DNA of 40,689 bases from Demequina sp. Its GTDB lineage: Bacteria; Actinomycetota; Actinomycetes; Actinomycetales; Demequinaceae. Shown one piece after another: positions 25,103 through 34,569 of this stretch (position 1 is its first letter; every line of letters begins with the position of its first letter). The notes below the pieces were generated by a model. That model saw nothing but the letters and a program-made list of their open reading frames with translations, did no database searches and had not been told where the DNA came from. The translations under genes and the position numbers were made by a program. The DNA lies in assembly GCF_024642165.1 (NCBI RefSeq), contig NZ_JAHEBP010000006.1, positions 1-40,689 on the forward strand. The letters run 5' to 3'.

Positions 25103-25930
25103 CTAGAGCGCGTCCTCGATCTCCTCGTCGCTGAGGCCGCCCCGGCCGGCGCGCCGGGCCCGGGGCGGGCGCGGCGCGGGAGCCCGCGGCGCATCGTCCC
25201 GGGGCGCTCCGGTGAACTCCCACTCGCGTCGCGCGAGCAGCACCCCAGCGACGGGCGCGATCACGGCGAGTGCGAACCACTGCCACGTGTATGCCAGGTG
25301 CGGGCCCAGGCTCAGCGTCGGCAGCGGCACCTGGGCGCCGAACGCGTCGACGCAGCCGTCCTGCGCGCACGCCTCGCGGAGGGCGCCGTAACCGTCGACC
25401 GCCGGATGGGCGGGTGCAGGCATCTGTGCGGGGGTGATACGCGTGGCGCCGTCGTCGCGGCGCCCGTCATCCGGCTCCACCCGACGCAGGACCGCCGTCA
25501 CCGTGACGTCGCCGACGGGCCACTCGGGCGTCGCCAGGTCCTCCTCCGGACCCGGAACCCGGACCCAGCCGATGTTGAGGAGCAGGGAACGGCCGTCGTC
25601 GGTGTCGAACCAGACCAGCTGTTGATAAGCGCGCTCGCGGTCGACGGGCCGGTTCCGTAGCAGCGTCAGCGACGTCTCGTCGAAGCGACCTTTCGCCGTC
25701 ACCGTGCGCCACTCGGCGTCGCCCACCGCTTGGCCCGGCGCCACGACCTCCGCGAGCGAGGTGGGGGCGAGATCCGCGTTGGCCTCGTAGAGCGCGATGG
25801 CCGCCGCCCTCGTCTCGTGCCGGTCGAGCTGCCAGAGGCCGGCCCTCACCGCCACGGCGGACACCGCGAGCGCGAGCAGGACCACTCCGACCACGCGTGC
25901 GATGCGCGCTGCGCGCGAGGGGAGTGCCAC
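25103..25930 (-). CDS. SURF1 family cytochrome oxidase assembly protein
   Basis: GLWQLDRHETRAAAIALYEAN; LLLNIGWVRVPG; YTWQWFALAVIAPVAGVLLARREWE. Listed start 25936; GTG 25930 preferred from -10 spacing. Confidence 0.87.
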   Translation of the reverse strand: MALPSRAARIARVVGVVLLALAVSAVAVRAGLWQLDRHETRAAAIALYEANADLAPTSLAEVVAPGQAVGDAEWRTVTAKGRFDETSLTLLRNRPVDRERAYQQLVWFDTDDGRSLLLNIGWVRVPGPEEDLATPEWPVGDVTVTAVLRRVEPDDGRRDDGATRITPAQMPAPAHPAVDGYGALREACAQDGCVDAFGAQVPLPTLSLGPHLAYTWQWFALAVIAPVAGVLLARREWEFTGAPRDDAPRAPAPRPPRARRAGRGGLSDEEIEDAL

Positions 25931-25937
25931 CCGCACG

Positions 25938-25943
25938 ATGCTA
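25938..25943 (-). promoter_or_regulatory. Candidate -10 TAGCAT 7 nt before SURF1 GTG 25930
   Basis: Reverse strand TAGCAT-cgtgcgg-GTG. Confidence 0.38.
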
Positions 25944-25979
25944 GTAGGCGCGCTTCCGGCGGCGAGCCGCGACCTCCGC

Positions 25980-25985
25980 TACCGT
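25980..25985 (+). promoter_or_regulatory. Candidate -10 TACCGT 7 nt before fabG ATG
   Basis: TACCGT-ggcgtcc-ATG 25993. Confidence 0.4.
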
Positions 25986-25992
25986 GGCGTCC

Positions 25993-26697
25993 ATGACCCG
26001 TCATGTGCTTGTCACCGGCGCGGCGCGCGGAATCGGCCGTGCCATCGCCGAGGCCTTCGTCGCCGAGGGCGACACCGTGTCCACGATCTATCGCGGAGGA
26101 GACCTGCCCGAGGGCGTCACCGGCGCGGTCGCGGACATCACCGACACCGCGGCCGTCAACGCCGCGTTCGACGAGCTCGAGGCTCAGCACGGTCGCGTGC
26201 GCGTGCTGGTCGCCAATGCCGGCATCACCCGGGACGGGCTGCTGATGCGCATGACCGACGAGGACTTCGCCGACGTGATCGACGTCAACCTCACCGGCAC
26301 GTTCCGCTGCGTGCGCCGCGCCGTCAACTCGATGATGCGCGAACGCTTCGGACGCATCGTCCTCATCGGCTCGGTGGTGGGGCTCATGGGCAACCCCGGT
26401 CAGGTGAACTACTCGTCCTCGAAGTCGGCTCTGGTGGGGATGGCGCGTTCCGTCACCCGCGAGGTCGGCTCGCGCGGCATCACCGCGAACGTCATCGCGC
26501 CCGGGTTCATCACCACGGACATGACCGCCGAGCTCGGCGAAGACGTCGTCAAGCAGTACGAGTCCACCATCCCCGCCAAGCGGTTCGGCGCCACGGCCGA
26601 GGTCGCGGCCGCGGCCGTCTACCTCGGCTCGGACGCCGCCGGCTACGTGTCGGGCGCCGTGCTGCCGGTCGACGGCGGACTCGGCATGGGTCACTGA
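25993..26697 (+). CDS. fabG: 3-oxoacyl-ACP reductase FabG (MabA-like)
   Basis: HVLVTGAARGIGRAIAEAFV; YSSSKSALVGMARSVTREVGSRGITANVIAPGFITTDMT; followed by fabI/inhA. Confidence 0.93.
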   Translation: MTRHVLVTGAARGIGRAIAEAFVAEGDTVSTIYRGGDLPEGVTGAVADITDTAAVNAAFDELEAQHGRVRVLVANAGITRDGLLMRMTDEDFADVIDVNLTGTFRCVRRAVNSMMRERFGRIVLIGSVVGLMGNPGQVNYSSSKSALVGMARSVTREVGSRGITANVIAPGFITTDMTAELGEDVVKQYESTIPAKRFGATAEVAAAAVYLGSDAAGYVSGAVLPVDGGLGMGH

Positions 26698-26751
26698 CCC
26701 CGCCACCGCATCGTCCACATCCCCCGTCGACCCCCGAACCCAGGAGCAGCA

Positions 26752-27519
26752 ATGGGCATTCTCGAAGGCAAGAACATCCTCGTCACCGGCGTCCTCACCG
26801 AGGGCTCGATCGCGTTCGAGGTGGCGCGACTGTGCCAGGAGCAGGGCGCGACCGTGATCCTCACCGGGCTCGGGCGCACCTTCAAGATCACGCAGTCGAT
26901 GGGCCGCCGGCTCCCCGCGCCGGCCGAGGTGGTCGAGCTGGACGTGACCGACCCCGAGCACCTCGCCGCGCTGCCCGACGCGGTCCGCCAGCACGTGCCG
27001 CACCTGGACGGCGTGGTGCACTCGATCGGCTTCGCCCCGCAGTCGGTCATGGGCGGCAACTTCATGGCCGCTGAATGGGACGACGTCGCCACCGCGGTGC
27101 ACATCTCGGCCTACTCGCTCAAGGCTCTCGCCCAGGCGACGGCCCCGTTGCTCACCCACGGCGGCTCGATCGTGGGCCTGACGTTCGACGGGCGTTTCGC
27201 CTGGCCGGTGTACGACTGGATGGGCGTGGCGAAGGCGGCCTTCGAGGCGGTCAACCGCTACGTCGCGCGCGACCTGGGCCCGCAGGGAATCCGCTGCAAC
27301 GTGATCTCCGCCGGCCCCATCAAGACCACCGCGGCGCGGCACATCCCCGGCTTCGACCAGATGGAGAGCAAGTGGTCCGAGCGGGCGCCGCTGGGCTGGG
27401 ACTCGGACGCCACCGAGCCGACGGCGCGTGCGGTGACGGCCCTGCTCAGCGACTGGTTCCCGGCCACCACAGGCGAGATGATCCACGTCGACGGTGGCGT
27501 GCACGCCATGGGACAATAA
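26752..27519 (+). CDS. fabI: Enoyl-ACP reductase FabI/InhA
   Basis: MGILEGKNILVTGVLTEGSIAFEVARLCQEQGATVILTGLGR; YDWMGVAKAAFEAVNRYVARDLGPQGIRCNVISAGPIKTTAA. Confidence 0.94.
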   Translation: MGILEGKNILVTGVLTEGSIAFEVARLCQEQGATVILTGLGRTFKITQSMGRRLPAPAEVVELDVTDPEHLAALPDAVRQHVPHLDGVVHSIGFAPQSVMGGNFMAAEWDDVATAVHISAYSLKALAQATAPLLTHGGSIVGLTFDGRFAWPVYDWMGVAKAAFEAVNRYVARDLGPQGIRCNVISAGPIKTTAARHIPGFDQMESKWSERAPLGWDSDATEPTARAVTALLSDWFPATTGEMIHVDGGVHAMGQ

Positions 27520-27523
27520 CCGC

Positions 27524-28036
27524 GTGCCTACCCTCATCCTGGCCCGTCACGCGAAGGCCGAGGCCCCGGCGGTCGGTCTGGACGACATGGCCCGCTCGCT
27601 CGCGCTCATCGGCCGCAAGGCCTCCACGCTGCTCGGCAGGGTGATCGCCGACGCCGGGCTGCAGCCGTCGCTGGCGCTCGTCTCGCCCGCCGTGCGCACG
27701 CAGCAGACCTGGAAGCTGATGTCCCCGGCTCTCGAGCCCTGCACGCTCGTCACAGTCGACGAGCTCTACGAGACCCACGTCGCCGGCCTCGAGGGCGTGG
27801 TGCGCGAACTGGCCGACGTCGACACGGTCATCATGGTGGGTCACGAGCCCACGTGGTCCGCCGCGGCCGCGCACCTTGCGGGACCCGGCTCCGAGCGCTC
27901 CGCGCTCCAGCGTGTCGCGCTCGGGCTTCCCACGGGGACGGCCGCCGTGCTCGAGTTCGACTGCCCCTGGCCCGAGATCGGGCCGCGCTGCGGCCGGCTG
28001 GTCTCCGTGCTGTCGGGCCGCGACGTCGGGGAGTGA
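27524..28036 (+). CDS. SixA-like histidine phosphatase
   Basis: VPTLILARHAKAE (RHG-like) ... SPAVRTQQTW ... VGHEPTWS; GTG 27524 used rather than listed 27494. Confidence 0.87.
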   Translation: MPTLILARHAKAEAPAVGLDDMARSLALIGRKASTLLGRVIADAGLQPSLALVSPAVRTQQTWKLMSPALEPCTLVTVDELYETHVAGLEGVVRELADVDTVIMVGHEPTWSAAAAHLAGPGSERSALQRVALGLPTGTAAVLEFDCPWPEIGPRCGRLVSVLSGRDVGE

Positions 28037-28980
28037 GCCCGGCCCCCGCGCCGAGTCAAGCGCTGTGGCGCGCGCTGCTGTCGATGCAGCGCCTGGCGCG
28101 GGAGCAGGGGGTGGCGTCGCACGCGGCGCTCGATGACGGGGACACGACACTCGCGATGTTGCTGGCCCGCGACGCGGTGCTGCACGCCGATCCCGACGGC
28201 TGGCTGGGCGGCAGGGGGGATGCCGGGCTGGTGAACTCCGGCGCCCTGCTCGAGGCCGTGCTCGCGCTCGGCGACGCGGGCGACGAGGCCGCGTCGCGGG
28301 CCGCCCAGCACCAGCGCTGGTGGCTGCTGCGCCATGCCCCCCGCGACGATTGGGGCGTGCTGCATCACCTGCGCGGCTCCCAGGAGGTGTGGGCGGACTC
28401 GGTGTACATGGTGGTGCCGGCGTTGGTCGCGGCGGGCGACCTCGCGCCCGCGGACATGCAGTACCGGATGCACCGCGAGCAGCTCTGGCACGAGGCCACC
28501 GGGCTGTTTGGGCACCGGTTCGACATGGCGTCGCGCGCGTGGGTGCGTGCCGAGCCCAGCGCGTCCGGCAACGGCTGGGTCGCCGCGGGGCTGGCGCGGG
28601 CCCTGCACCACGGCGTCGCCGCGCAGGAGGTGCGGCTGCGCTGGCAGCGTGAGACGCGGGCGCTGCTCGAGGCGTGCACGGCCCATGAGCGCCCGGACGG
28701 GCGATTCCACGACGTCCTCGACGATCCGGCGACGTTCGTCGACGGCTGCGCCGGGCTGATGTTCGCCTATGCCGCGTTCACCGGCGTCGCGGATGGTTGG
28801 CTGCCGGCAGACTACGCCGACCGCGCACGGCGCTGGACGGATGCGGCGCTCGCCCGCGTCGACGGGTCCGGCCTGGTGAGGGAGGTGTGCGGTGCCCCCG
28901 AGTTCGACCGGCAGGGCACCAGCGCCGAGGCGCAGGCCTTCGCGATCATGGCACTCGCCGCTCGGCGGCGCCTGGCCTGA
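28033..28980 (+). CDS. Glycoside hydrolase family 88/105-like (six-hairpin) protein
   Basis: GTG 28033 overlaps SixA stop; WADSVYMVVPALVAAG, SGNGWVAAGLARAL, DNA-encoded CGAPEFDRQGTSAEAQAFAIMA tail resembles YteR/GH105 signatures. Confidence 0.6.
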   Translation: MSPAPAPSQALWRALLSMQRLAREQGVASHAALDDGDTTLAMLLARDAVLHADPDGWLGGRGDAGLVNSGALLEAVLALGDAGDEAASRAAQHQRWWLLRHAPRDDWGVLHHLRGSQEVWADSVYMVVPALVAAGDLAPADMQYRMHREQLWHEATGLFGHRFDMASRAWVRAEPSASGNGWVAAGLARALHHGVAAQEVRLRWQRETRALLEACTAHERPDGRFHDVLDDPATFVDGCAGLMFAYAAFTGVADGWLPADYADRARRWTDAALARVDGSGLVREVCGAPEFDRQGTSAEAQAFAIMALAARRRLA

Positions 28981-28998
28981 CGCGCTCGTCGCCGGACG

Positions 28999-29631
28999 TC
29001 AGGAGCGCGCGCGGATGATGTCGAGCGCGGCGTCCAGCCGCGGCGCGTTGAGCGCCACGTCTGCCTGGGCCTGGACCACCGGCTTCGCGTTGAAGGCGAT
29101 GCCCAGACCGGCCGTCGCCATCATGTCCAGGTCGTTGGCGCCGTCGCCGATCGCCACCGCATCCTCGAGCGGGCAGCCCACCTCCCCGGCGAAGGCGCGC
29201 AGGGTGGCGGCCTTCGCCGCGCGATCGATGATGGGCCCCACGGTGCGGCCCGTGAGCCGGCAGTCGGCAACCTCGAGCGCGTTGGCCCGGTAGCGGGTGA
29301 TGCCGAGTCGCTTCGCGAGCGGACCCACCACCTCGATGAAGCCTCCGGATACGAGGCCCACCTCCCAGCCCTCGGCCTGCAGGGTGTGGACCAGCTCCTC
29401 CGCGCCGGGCGTCAGCTCGACCTCGGCGAGGACCTCGGCGAACACGGTGTCGTGGACCCCGGCGAGGGTAGCGACACGCTCGTTGAGGGACTCCGAGAAG
29501 TCGAGGTCGCCGCGCATCGCGCGCTCGGTGATGTCCGCGACCAGCTCGCGGGTGCCGGCGCGCTCGGCGATGAGTTCGATGACCTCGGCGGTGATCAGGG
29601 TGGAGTCGACGTCGAGGACGCAGAGCCTCAT
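28999..29631 (-). CDS. serB: Phosphoserine phosphatase SerB
   Basis: C-terminal in-frame part of ORF 28999..30651, ATG 29631: [72 protein letters not shown]. Confidence 0.94.
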   Translation of the reverse strand: MRLCVLDVDSTLITAEVIELIAERAGTRELVADITERAMRGDLDFSESLNERVATLAGVHDTVFAEVLAEVELTPGAEELVHTLQAEGWEVGLVSGGFIEVVGPLAKRLGITRYRANALEVADCRLTGRTVGPIIDRAAKAATLRAFAGEVGCPLEDAVAIGDGANDLDMMATAGLGIAFNAKPVVQAQADVALNAPRLDAALDIIRARS

Positions 29632-30869
29632 GGGGTGACGACGGTGCCCTTGGCCACGACCGTGATGCCGGACTCCGTGACGGTGAAGCCGCGAGCGAGG
29701 TCGGCGTCGCGGTCGATGCCGACCCGAGCGCCGTCCTGCACGTGCACATTCTTGTCGAGGATCGCCCGGTGGACCTGCGCGTGCCGGTGGACCTGGACGT
29801 TGTCGAGCAGCACCGAGTCCGACACCGTCGACCACGAGTGCAGGCGGACTCCCGGTGACAGCACCGAGCCCGTCACGGTCGCGCCCGACACGATCACGCC
29901 GGGCGAGACCACCGAGTCGGCGGCGTGGCCCAGGCGGCCCTCCTCCGAGTGGATGAACTTGGCCGGGGGGTGGGTGATCAGCCCCTGGTGGAGCGGCCAC
30001 TCGTCGTTGTACACGTTGAACACCGGCATGACCGCGATGAGGTCCATGTGGGCGTCGTAGTACATGTCGAGCGTTCCGACGTCGCGCCAGTATTGGCGGT
30101 CGCGGTCGGTCGAGCCGGGGACGTCGTTGCGGATGAAGTCGTACAGGCCGCAGGTGCCCTTGTTGACGAAGTAGGGGACGATGTCGCCACCCATGTCGTG
30201 CTTCGACTTCGGGTTCTCCGCGTCCGCGGTGAGCGCGGCCAGCAGCGCGTCGGCGTTGGCGACGTAGTTGCCCATCGATGCCAGGATCTCGCCGGGGCTG
30301 TCCGCCAGTCCCTCGGGGTTCTTGGGCTTCTCCAGGAACGCCCGGATGCGGTCCGGGTTGTCCGGGTCCGCGTCGATGACGCCGAACTGGTCCGCGAGCT
30401 CGATGGGCTGACGGATGCCGGCGACGGTGAACTCGGCGCCCGAGGCGATGTGATCGTCCACCATTTGCGAGAAGTCCATGCGGTAGACGTGGTCTGCGCC
30501 CACGATCACCACGATGTCGGGCTGCTCGTCCTCGATGATGTTGACGGTCTGATAGATCGCATCCGCGCTGCCCAGGTACCAGTGCGGTCCGCGGCGCTGC
30601 TGGGCCGGGACCGGCGCTACGTAGTTGCCGAGCAGCGGCGACATGCGCCACGTTCTCGCGATGTGGCGGTCGAGGGAATGCGACTTGTACTGCGTCAGCA
30701 CCACGATCTGCAGATAGTGCGAATTGACCAGGTTGCTGAGCGCGAAGTCGATGAGTCGGTAGGTGCCTCCGAAGGGCACGGCCGGCTTCGCGCGAGCGGC
30801 GGTGAGGGGCATCAGGCGCTTGCCCTCACCCCCTGCAAGGACAATGGCAAGAATCTTCGGCGCTGACAT
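29628..30869 (-). CDS. glgC: Glucose-1-phosphate adenylyltransferase GlgC
   Basis: [53 protein letters not shown]-type region [14 protein letters not shown]. Confidence 0.95.
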   Translation of the reverse strand: MSAPKILAIVLAGGEGKRLMPLTAARAKPAVPFGGTYRLIDFALSNLVNSHYLQIVVLTQYKSHSLDRHIARTWRMSPLLGNYVAPVPAQQRRGPHWYLGSADAIYQTVNIIEDEQPDIVVIVGADHVYRMDFSQMVDDHIASGAEFTVAGIRQPIELADQFGVIDADPDNPDRIRAFLEKPKNPEGLADSPGEILASMGNYVANADALLAALTADAENPKSKHDMGGDIVPYFVNKGTCGLYDFIRNDVPGSTDRDRQYWRDVGTLDMYYDAHMDLIAVMPVFNVYNDEWPLHQGLITHPPAKFIHSEEGRLGHAADSVVSPGVIVSGATVTGSVLSPGVRLHSWSTVSDSVLLDNVQVHRHAQVHRAILDKNVHVQDGARVGIDRDADLARGFTVTESGITVVAKGTVVTP

Positions 30870-30875
30870 ATGGCC

Positions 30876-30881
30876 AGCATA
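30876..30881 (-). promoter_or_regulatory. Candidate -10 TATGCT 6 nt before glgC ATG
   Basis: Reverse strand TATGCT-ggccat-ATGTCAGCG. Confidence 0.42.
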
Positions 30882-30908
30882 GGGGGCATCGCCTCACGAC
30901 CGCAGGCT

Positions 30909-30927
30909 TTCGAGCGGTCGAACCGCT
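30909..30927. promoter_or_regulatory. Overlapping inverted repeats TTCGA-GCGG-TCGAA and AGCGGT-CGA-ACCGCT in glgC/glgA intergenic region
   Basis: Both perfect; second abuts the candidate glgA -10 at 30927-30932. Confidence 0.4.
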
Positions 30928-30932
30928 AGCGT
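30927..30932 (+). promoter_or_regulatory. Candidate -10 TAGCGT 7 nt before glgA ATG
   Basis: TAGCGT-gggagcc-ATG 30940. Confidence 0.42.
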
Positions 30933-30939
30933 GGGAGCC

Positions 30940-32142
30940 ATGCGCGTCGACATCCTCACCCGTGAATACCCGCCCCACGTCTATGGAGGCGCCGGAGTGC
31001 ACGTCACCGAGCTCGCGGCGGTGCTGCGCGCTCACCTCGACGTGCGCGTCCGAGCGTTCGACGGTCCGCGCGATGAACCCGGGGTCACCGGGTACGAGGC
31101 GCTGGGCGGAGGAGTGGGTGACGCCTCCCTCGACGTGCTGGCGCACAACCTGCCCATGGCCAAGGATTGCGGGGGTGCCGACCTGGTGCACTCGCACACC
31201 TGGTACGCCAACATGGCGGGCCATCTCGCATCCCGCCTTCACGGGATCCCTCACGTGCTGTCCGCCCACTCGCTGGAGCCTTTGCGCCCTTGGAAGGCCG
31301 AGCAGCTGGGTGGCGGCTACCGCGTCTCGAGTTGGATCGAGAAGACCGCCTATGAGGGCGCGGACGGCATCATCGCGGTGTCGGACGGCATGCGCAAGGA
31401 CGTGCTCCGGTGTTACCCCGACGTCGACCCCGACAAGGTCTACGTGGTCCACAACGGCATCGACGTCTCGTCGTGGGCGGCGCCCTCCACCGATGATCAG
31501 CGGGCGCGCGCCGCTCAGGTGGTCGCCGAGCACGGCATCGACCCTGACCGCCCGGCGATCGTGTTCGTGGGCCGGATCACGCGCCAGAAGGGACTGCCCT
31601 ACTTCCTCAAGGCCGTCGAGCAGCTGCCCAAGGAGATCCAGGTGGTGCTGTGCGCCGGCGCGCCGGACACCAAGGAGATCGCCGCCGAGGTCTCCGGCGC
31701 CGTCGAGCGGCTTCAACAGGAGCGCGACGGCGTGATCTGGATCGAGAAGATGCTGCCGCGGCCCGAGCTGGTCGCCGTCCTCGACGCCTGCACCGCGTTT
31801 GTGTGCCCGTCCGTCTACGAGCCCCTCGGCATCGTCAACCTCGAGGCGATGGCCGTGGGGCTGCCCGTGGTGGCGACCGCCACCGGCGGGATCCCCGAGG
31901 TGGTCATGCACGGGGAGACCGGCACGCTCGTGCCGATCGAGCAGGTGCAGGACGGTACCGGGACGCCGCTCGACCCCGAGGGCTACGCCGCCGATCTGGC
32001 CGCCGCGCTGACGGACATGGTGTCGGACGCGGACCGTGCTCGACGCATGGGCGCGGCAGGCCGCGCGCGGGCGGCGGAGAGCTTCTCGTGGGGAGCCATC
32101 GGGGAGCGGACGCTGGGCGTCTACCGTTCCATTCTTGGATAG
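30940..32142 (+). CDS. glgA: Glycogen synthase (GT4, actinobacterial GlgA/GlgM type)
   Basis: MRVDILTREYPPHVYGGAGVHVTELAAVLR; VFVGRITRQKGLPYFLKA; SVYEPLGIVNLEAMAVGLPVVATATGGIPEV. Confidence 0.93.
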   Translation: MRVDILTREYPPHVYGGAGVHVTELAAVLRAHLDVRVRAFDGPRDEPGVTGYEALGGGVGDASLDVLAHNLPMAKDCGGADLVHSHTWYANMAGHLASRLHGIPHVLSAHSLEPLRPWKAEQLGGGYRVSSWIEKTAYEGADGIIAVSDGMRKDVLRCYPDVDPDKVYVVHNGIDVSSWAAPSTDDQRARAAQVVAEHGIDPDRPAIVFVGRITRQKGLPYFLKAVEQLPKEIQVVLCAGAPDTKEIAAEVSGAVERLQQERDGVIWIEKMLPRPELVAVLDACTAFVCPSVYEPLGIVNLEAMAVGLPVVATATGGIPEVVMHGETGTLVPIEQVQDGTGTPLDPEGYAADLAAALTDMVSDADRARRMGAAGRARAAESFSWGAIGERTLGVYRSILG

Positions 32143-32145
32143 GCT
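32140..32145 (+). promoter_or_regulatory. Candidate -10 TAGGCT 8 nt before ABC ATPase ATG
   Basis: TAGGCT-cagccttc-ATG 32154. Confidence 0.38.
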
Positions 32146-32153
32146 CAGCCTTC

Positions 32154-32939
32154 ATGACCGAGGTGCTTTCTCTTCAGGGCGTGTCCGTGCGCCGTGGCGG
32201 CCACGACATCCTCCACAACGTCTCGTGGAGCGTGTCCGACCGAGACCGCTGGGTGGTCCTGGGCCCGAACGGCGCCGGCAAGACCACCCTGATGTCGATC
32301 GTCGCCGCGCGGCTGCACCCGACTCGGGGCACCGCTACGGTGCTCGACGAGACCATCGGCGAGGCCGACGTGCGCGAGCTGCGCGTCCGTGTAGGGCTCT
32401 CGAGCGCGGCGCTCGCGGACCGTATCCCGCCTCACGAGAAGGTCAGGAACGTCGTGATGACGGCCGCCCACGGCGTGACCGGGCGCTGGAACGAGGACTA
32501 CGAGGGTCTCGACGAAGAGCGCGCGGACGCACTGCTCGAGGCCTTCGGGATGTCCGGCTTCGCGGACCGGGAGTTCCGCACGCTGAGCGAGGGAGAGCGC
32601 AAGCGGGTCCAGGTGGCGCGCGCGCTCATGCCGGATCCCGAACTGCTGCTTCTCGACGAGCCGGCGGCGGGCCTCGATCTGGGCGGTCGCGAGGAACTGC
32701 TGAGCGCCTTGACCGAGCTCGCCGGCGACAACCGGTCCCCGGCGATCGTCATGGTCACGCACCACGTCGAGGAGATCCCGGTGGGATTCACTCATGTGCT
32801 GCTCATGCGAGACGGCGGGATCGTCGCCGCCGGCGAGATCGGATCGACCCTCACCGCGGAGGCGCTTTCGGACACCTACGGGATGCCCGTGACGCTGACC
32901 GCCGACGCCGGGCGCTTCTCCGCGCGTCGGGCCTCGTAA
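32154..32939 (+). CDS. Stand-alone ABC transporter ATP-binding protein
   Basis: In-frame part of ORF 31650..32939; VVLGPNGAGKTTLMSIVAARLHPT; TLSEGERKRVQVARALMPDPELLLLDEPAAGLD. Confidence 0.9.
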   Translation: MTEVLSLQGVSVRRGGHDILHNVSWSVSDRDRWVVLGPNGAGKTTLMSIVAARLHPTRGTATVLDETIGEADVRELRVRVGLSSAALADRIPPHEKVRNVVMTAAHGVTGRWNEDYEGLDEERADALLEAFGMSGFADREFRTLSEGERKRVQVARALMPDPELLLLDEPAAGLDLGGREELLSALTELAGDNRSPAIVMVTHHVEEIPVGFTHVLLMRDGGIVAAGEIGSTLTAEALSDTYGMPVTLTADAGRFSARRAS

Positions 32940-33033
32940 TCCGCGATTCACCCCGGGGGATGAGGGGCATCGTCCGTGGGGACGATGTGCCTGCTTCGTG
33001 CCCCTGATAGCGTGCCAATGAAGGAGGGACGCC

Positions 33034-33468
33034 ATGCAGTTCCTAGGGTGGTTCATCGGCGCGATGGTGCTCGGCATTGCCGAGGTCTTCACGCTCGATC
33101 TGACGTTCGCGATGTTGGCGGCCGGCGCTCTCGCCGGCGGCGTCGCCGCGCTGCTCGGCGCGCCCTGGTGGCTCGCCGTCATCGTCTTCTGCGCGGTGTC
33201 CGCGACCATGCTGCTCGGCCTGCGGCCGTTCCTGCTGCGCCGCATGCGTGCGCACGGCCCGCTGATCGAGACCAACACCGCCGCGCTTGTGGGCCGCTCG
33301 GCGCGCAGCCTCGACGAGGTGACCGAGACGGCCGGTCGCGTCAAGCTCAACGGCGAAGTATGGACGGCGCGAACCGAGGACGATGCCCCGCCCATCCGCG
33401 AGGGCATCGACGTGACGGTCGTCAGAATCAAAGGCGCGACGGCCATCGTCGCCCCAGAGGAGGAGTGA
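33034..33468 (+). CDS. NfeD family membrane protein
   Basis: Two TM hairpins then OB-like domain LVGRSARSLDEVTETAGRVKLNGEVWTARTEDDAPPIREGIDVTVVRIKGATAIV; paired with SPFH gene. Confidence 0.87.
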   Translation: MQFLGWFIGAMVLGIAEVFTLDLTFAMLAAGALAGGVAALLGAPWWLAVIVFCAVSATMLLGLRPFLLRRMRAHGPLIETNTAALVGRSARSLDEVTETAGRVKLNGEVWTARTEDDAPPIREGIDVTVVRIKGATAIVAPEEE

Positions 33469-34550
33469 TGGACACCAACGACATCGTTCAGATCGTGGTG
33501 TGGGTCGCAGTCGCGGTCCTCGTGATCTTCGTCATCAGCGCGATCGCGCGGGCGATCGTGGTGGTGAATCAGACCCAGGCCTACCTTGTCGAGCGCCTCG
33601 GTCGCTACGCGCGCACGATGGACGCCGGCCTACATCTGCTGGTGCCGTTCATCGACAAGGTGCGCGCCAAGGTCGACCTGCGCGAGATGGTCTATTCGTT
33701 CCCGCCCCAGTCCGTGATCACGTCCGACAACCTCGTGGTCGACATCGACTCGGTCATCTACTTCCAGGTCACGGACCCCAAGGCCGCGGTCTACGAGATC
33801 GCGAACTACATCACGGGCGTCGAGCAGCTCACCACCACCACCCTGCGCAACATCGTGGGCACCATGGACCTCGAGCAGACCCTGACCAGCCGCGACCAGA
33901 TCAACGGCCAGCTGCGCGGAGTGCTCGACGACGCCACCGGCAAGTGGGGCATCCGCGTCAACCGTGTCGAGCTGAAGGCCATCGAGCCGCCCATGTCGAT
34001 CAAGGACTCGATGGAGAAGCAGATGCGCGCCGAGCGCGACCGCCGCGCCGCGATCCTCACCGCGGAGGGGGTCAAGCAGTCGAAGATCCTCACTGCCGAA
34101 GGTGAGAAGCAGTCCGCGATCCTCACGGCCGAGGGCGAGGCGCAGTCGAAGATCCTGCGTGCCGAGGGTGAGGCTCGGGCCATCCTCCAGGTGTTCGACG
34201 CCATCCACGAGGGCGACGCGGACAGCAAGTTGCTCGCCTACCAGTACCTACAGGTGCTGCCCGAGATCGCGAAGAACGAGTCGAACAAGGTGTGGTTCGT
34301 GCCCACCGAGTTCACGGGCGCGCTCAAGGCGATCTCCGCTGGCTTCGGCATGGACGAGTCTCCCGAACCGCTCGAACGGGACCCCGAGCGTGCGAAGTCG
34401 CGTGCGTCGAGGATCACCTCGGCGCTCGCCGACCCGCGCGCCGCGCTCGAGGAGGCGCGTCGCCAGGCTGGCGAGTTCGCAGCGGAGGCGGAGTCCGCAG
34501 GCAGCCGGTCGGGCAAGCCGTTCGACCCGGACGCGGAGAAGGGCCAATAG
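33468..34550 (+). CDS. SPFH/band 7 family protein (stomatin/QmcA-like)
   Basis: ATG 33468 overlaps nfeD TGA; VNQTQAYLVERLGRYARTMDAGLHLLVPFIDKVRAKVDLREMVYSFPPQSVITSDNLVVDIDSVIYFQV. Confidence 0.93.
   Translation: MDTNDIVQIVVWVAVAVLVIFVISAIARAIVVVNQTQAYLVERLGRYARTMDAGLHLLVPFIDKVRAKVDLREMVYSFPPQSVITSDNLVVDIDSVIYFQVTDPKAAVYEIANYITGVEQLTTTTLRNIVGTMDLEQTLTSRDQINGQLRGVLDDATGKWGIRVNRVELKAIEPPMSIKDSMEKQMRAERDRRAAILTAEGVKQSKILTAEGEKQSAILTAEGEAQSKILRAEGEARAILQVFDAIHEGDADSKLLAYQYLQVLPEIAKNESNKVWFVPTEFTGALKAISAGFGMDESPEPLERDPERAKSRASRITSALADPRAALEEARRQAGEFAAEAESAGSRSGKPFDPDAEKGQ
34053..34181 (+). repeat. Coding repeat, 33-nt unit (IL[TR]AEGxxQSx), 4 copies (last 30 nt)
   Basis: Units start at 34053, 34086, 34119, 34152: ILTAEGVKQSK/ILTAEGEKQSA/ILTAEGEAQSK/ILRAEGEARA. 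Confidence 0.85.
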
Positions 34551-34569
34551 CGGCACACTCGCAGGCGCG

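Noticed and set aside
25191-25199. GGACGATGC copy inside SURF1 as a regulatory site
   Set aside because: Explained by an Asp-Asp-Ala codon triplet; counted only in the overall motif statistic.
34053-34181. 33-nt repeats as a CRISPR or minisatellite locus
   Set aside because: In-frame heptad/undecad-type coiled-coil repeat typical of SPFH proteins; no spacers.
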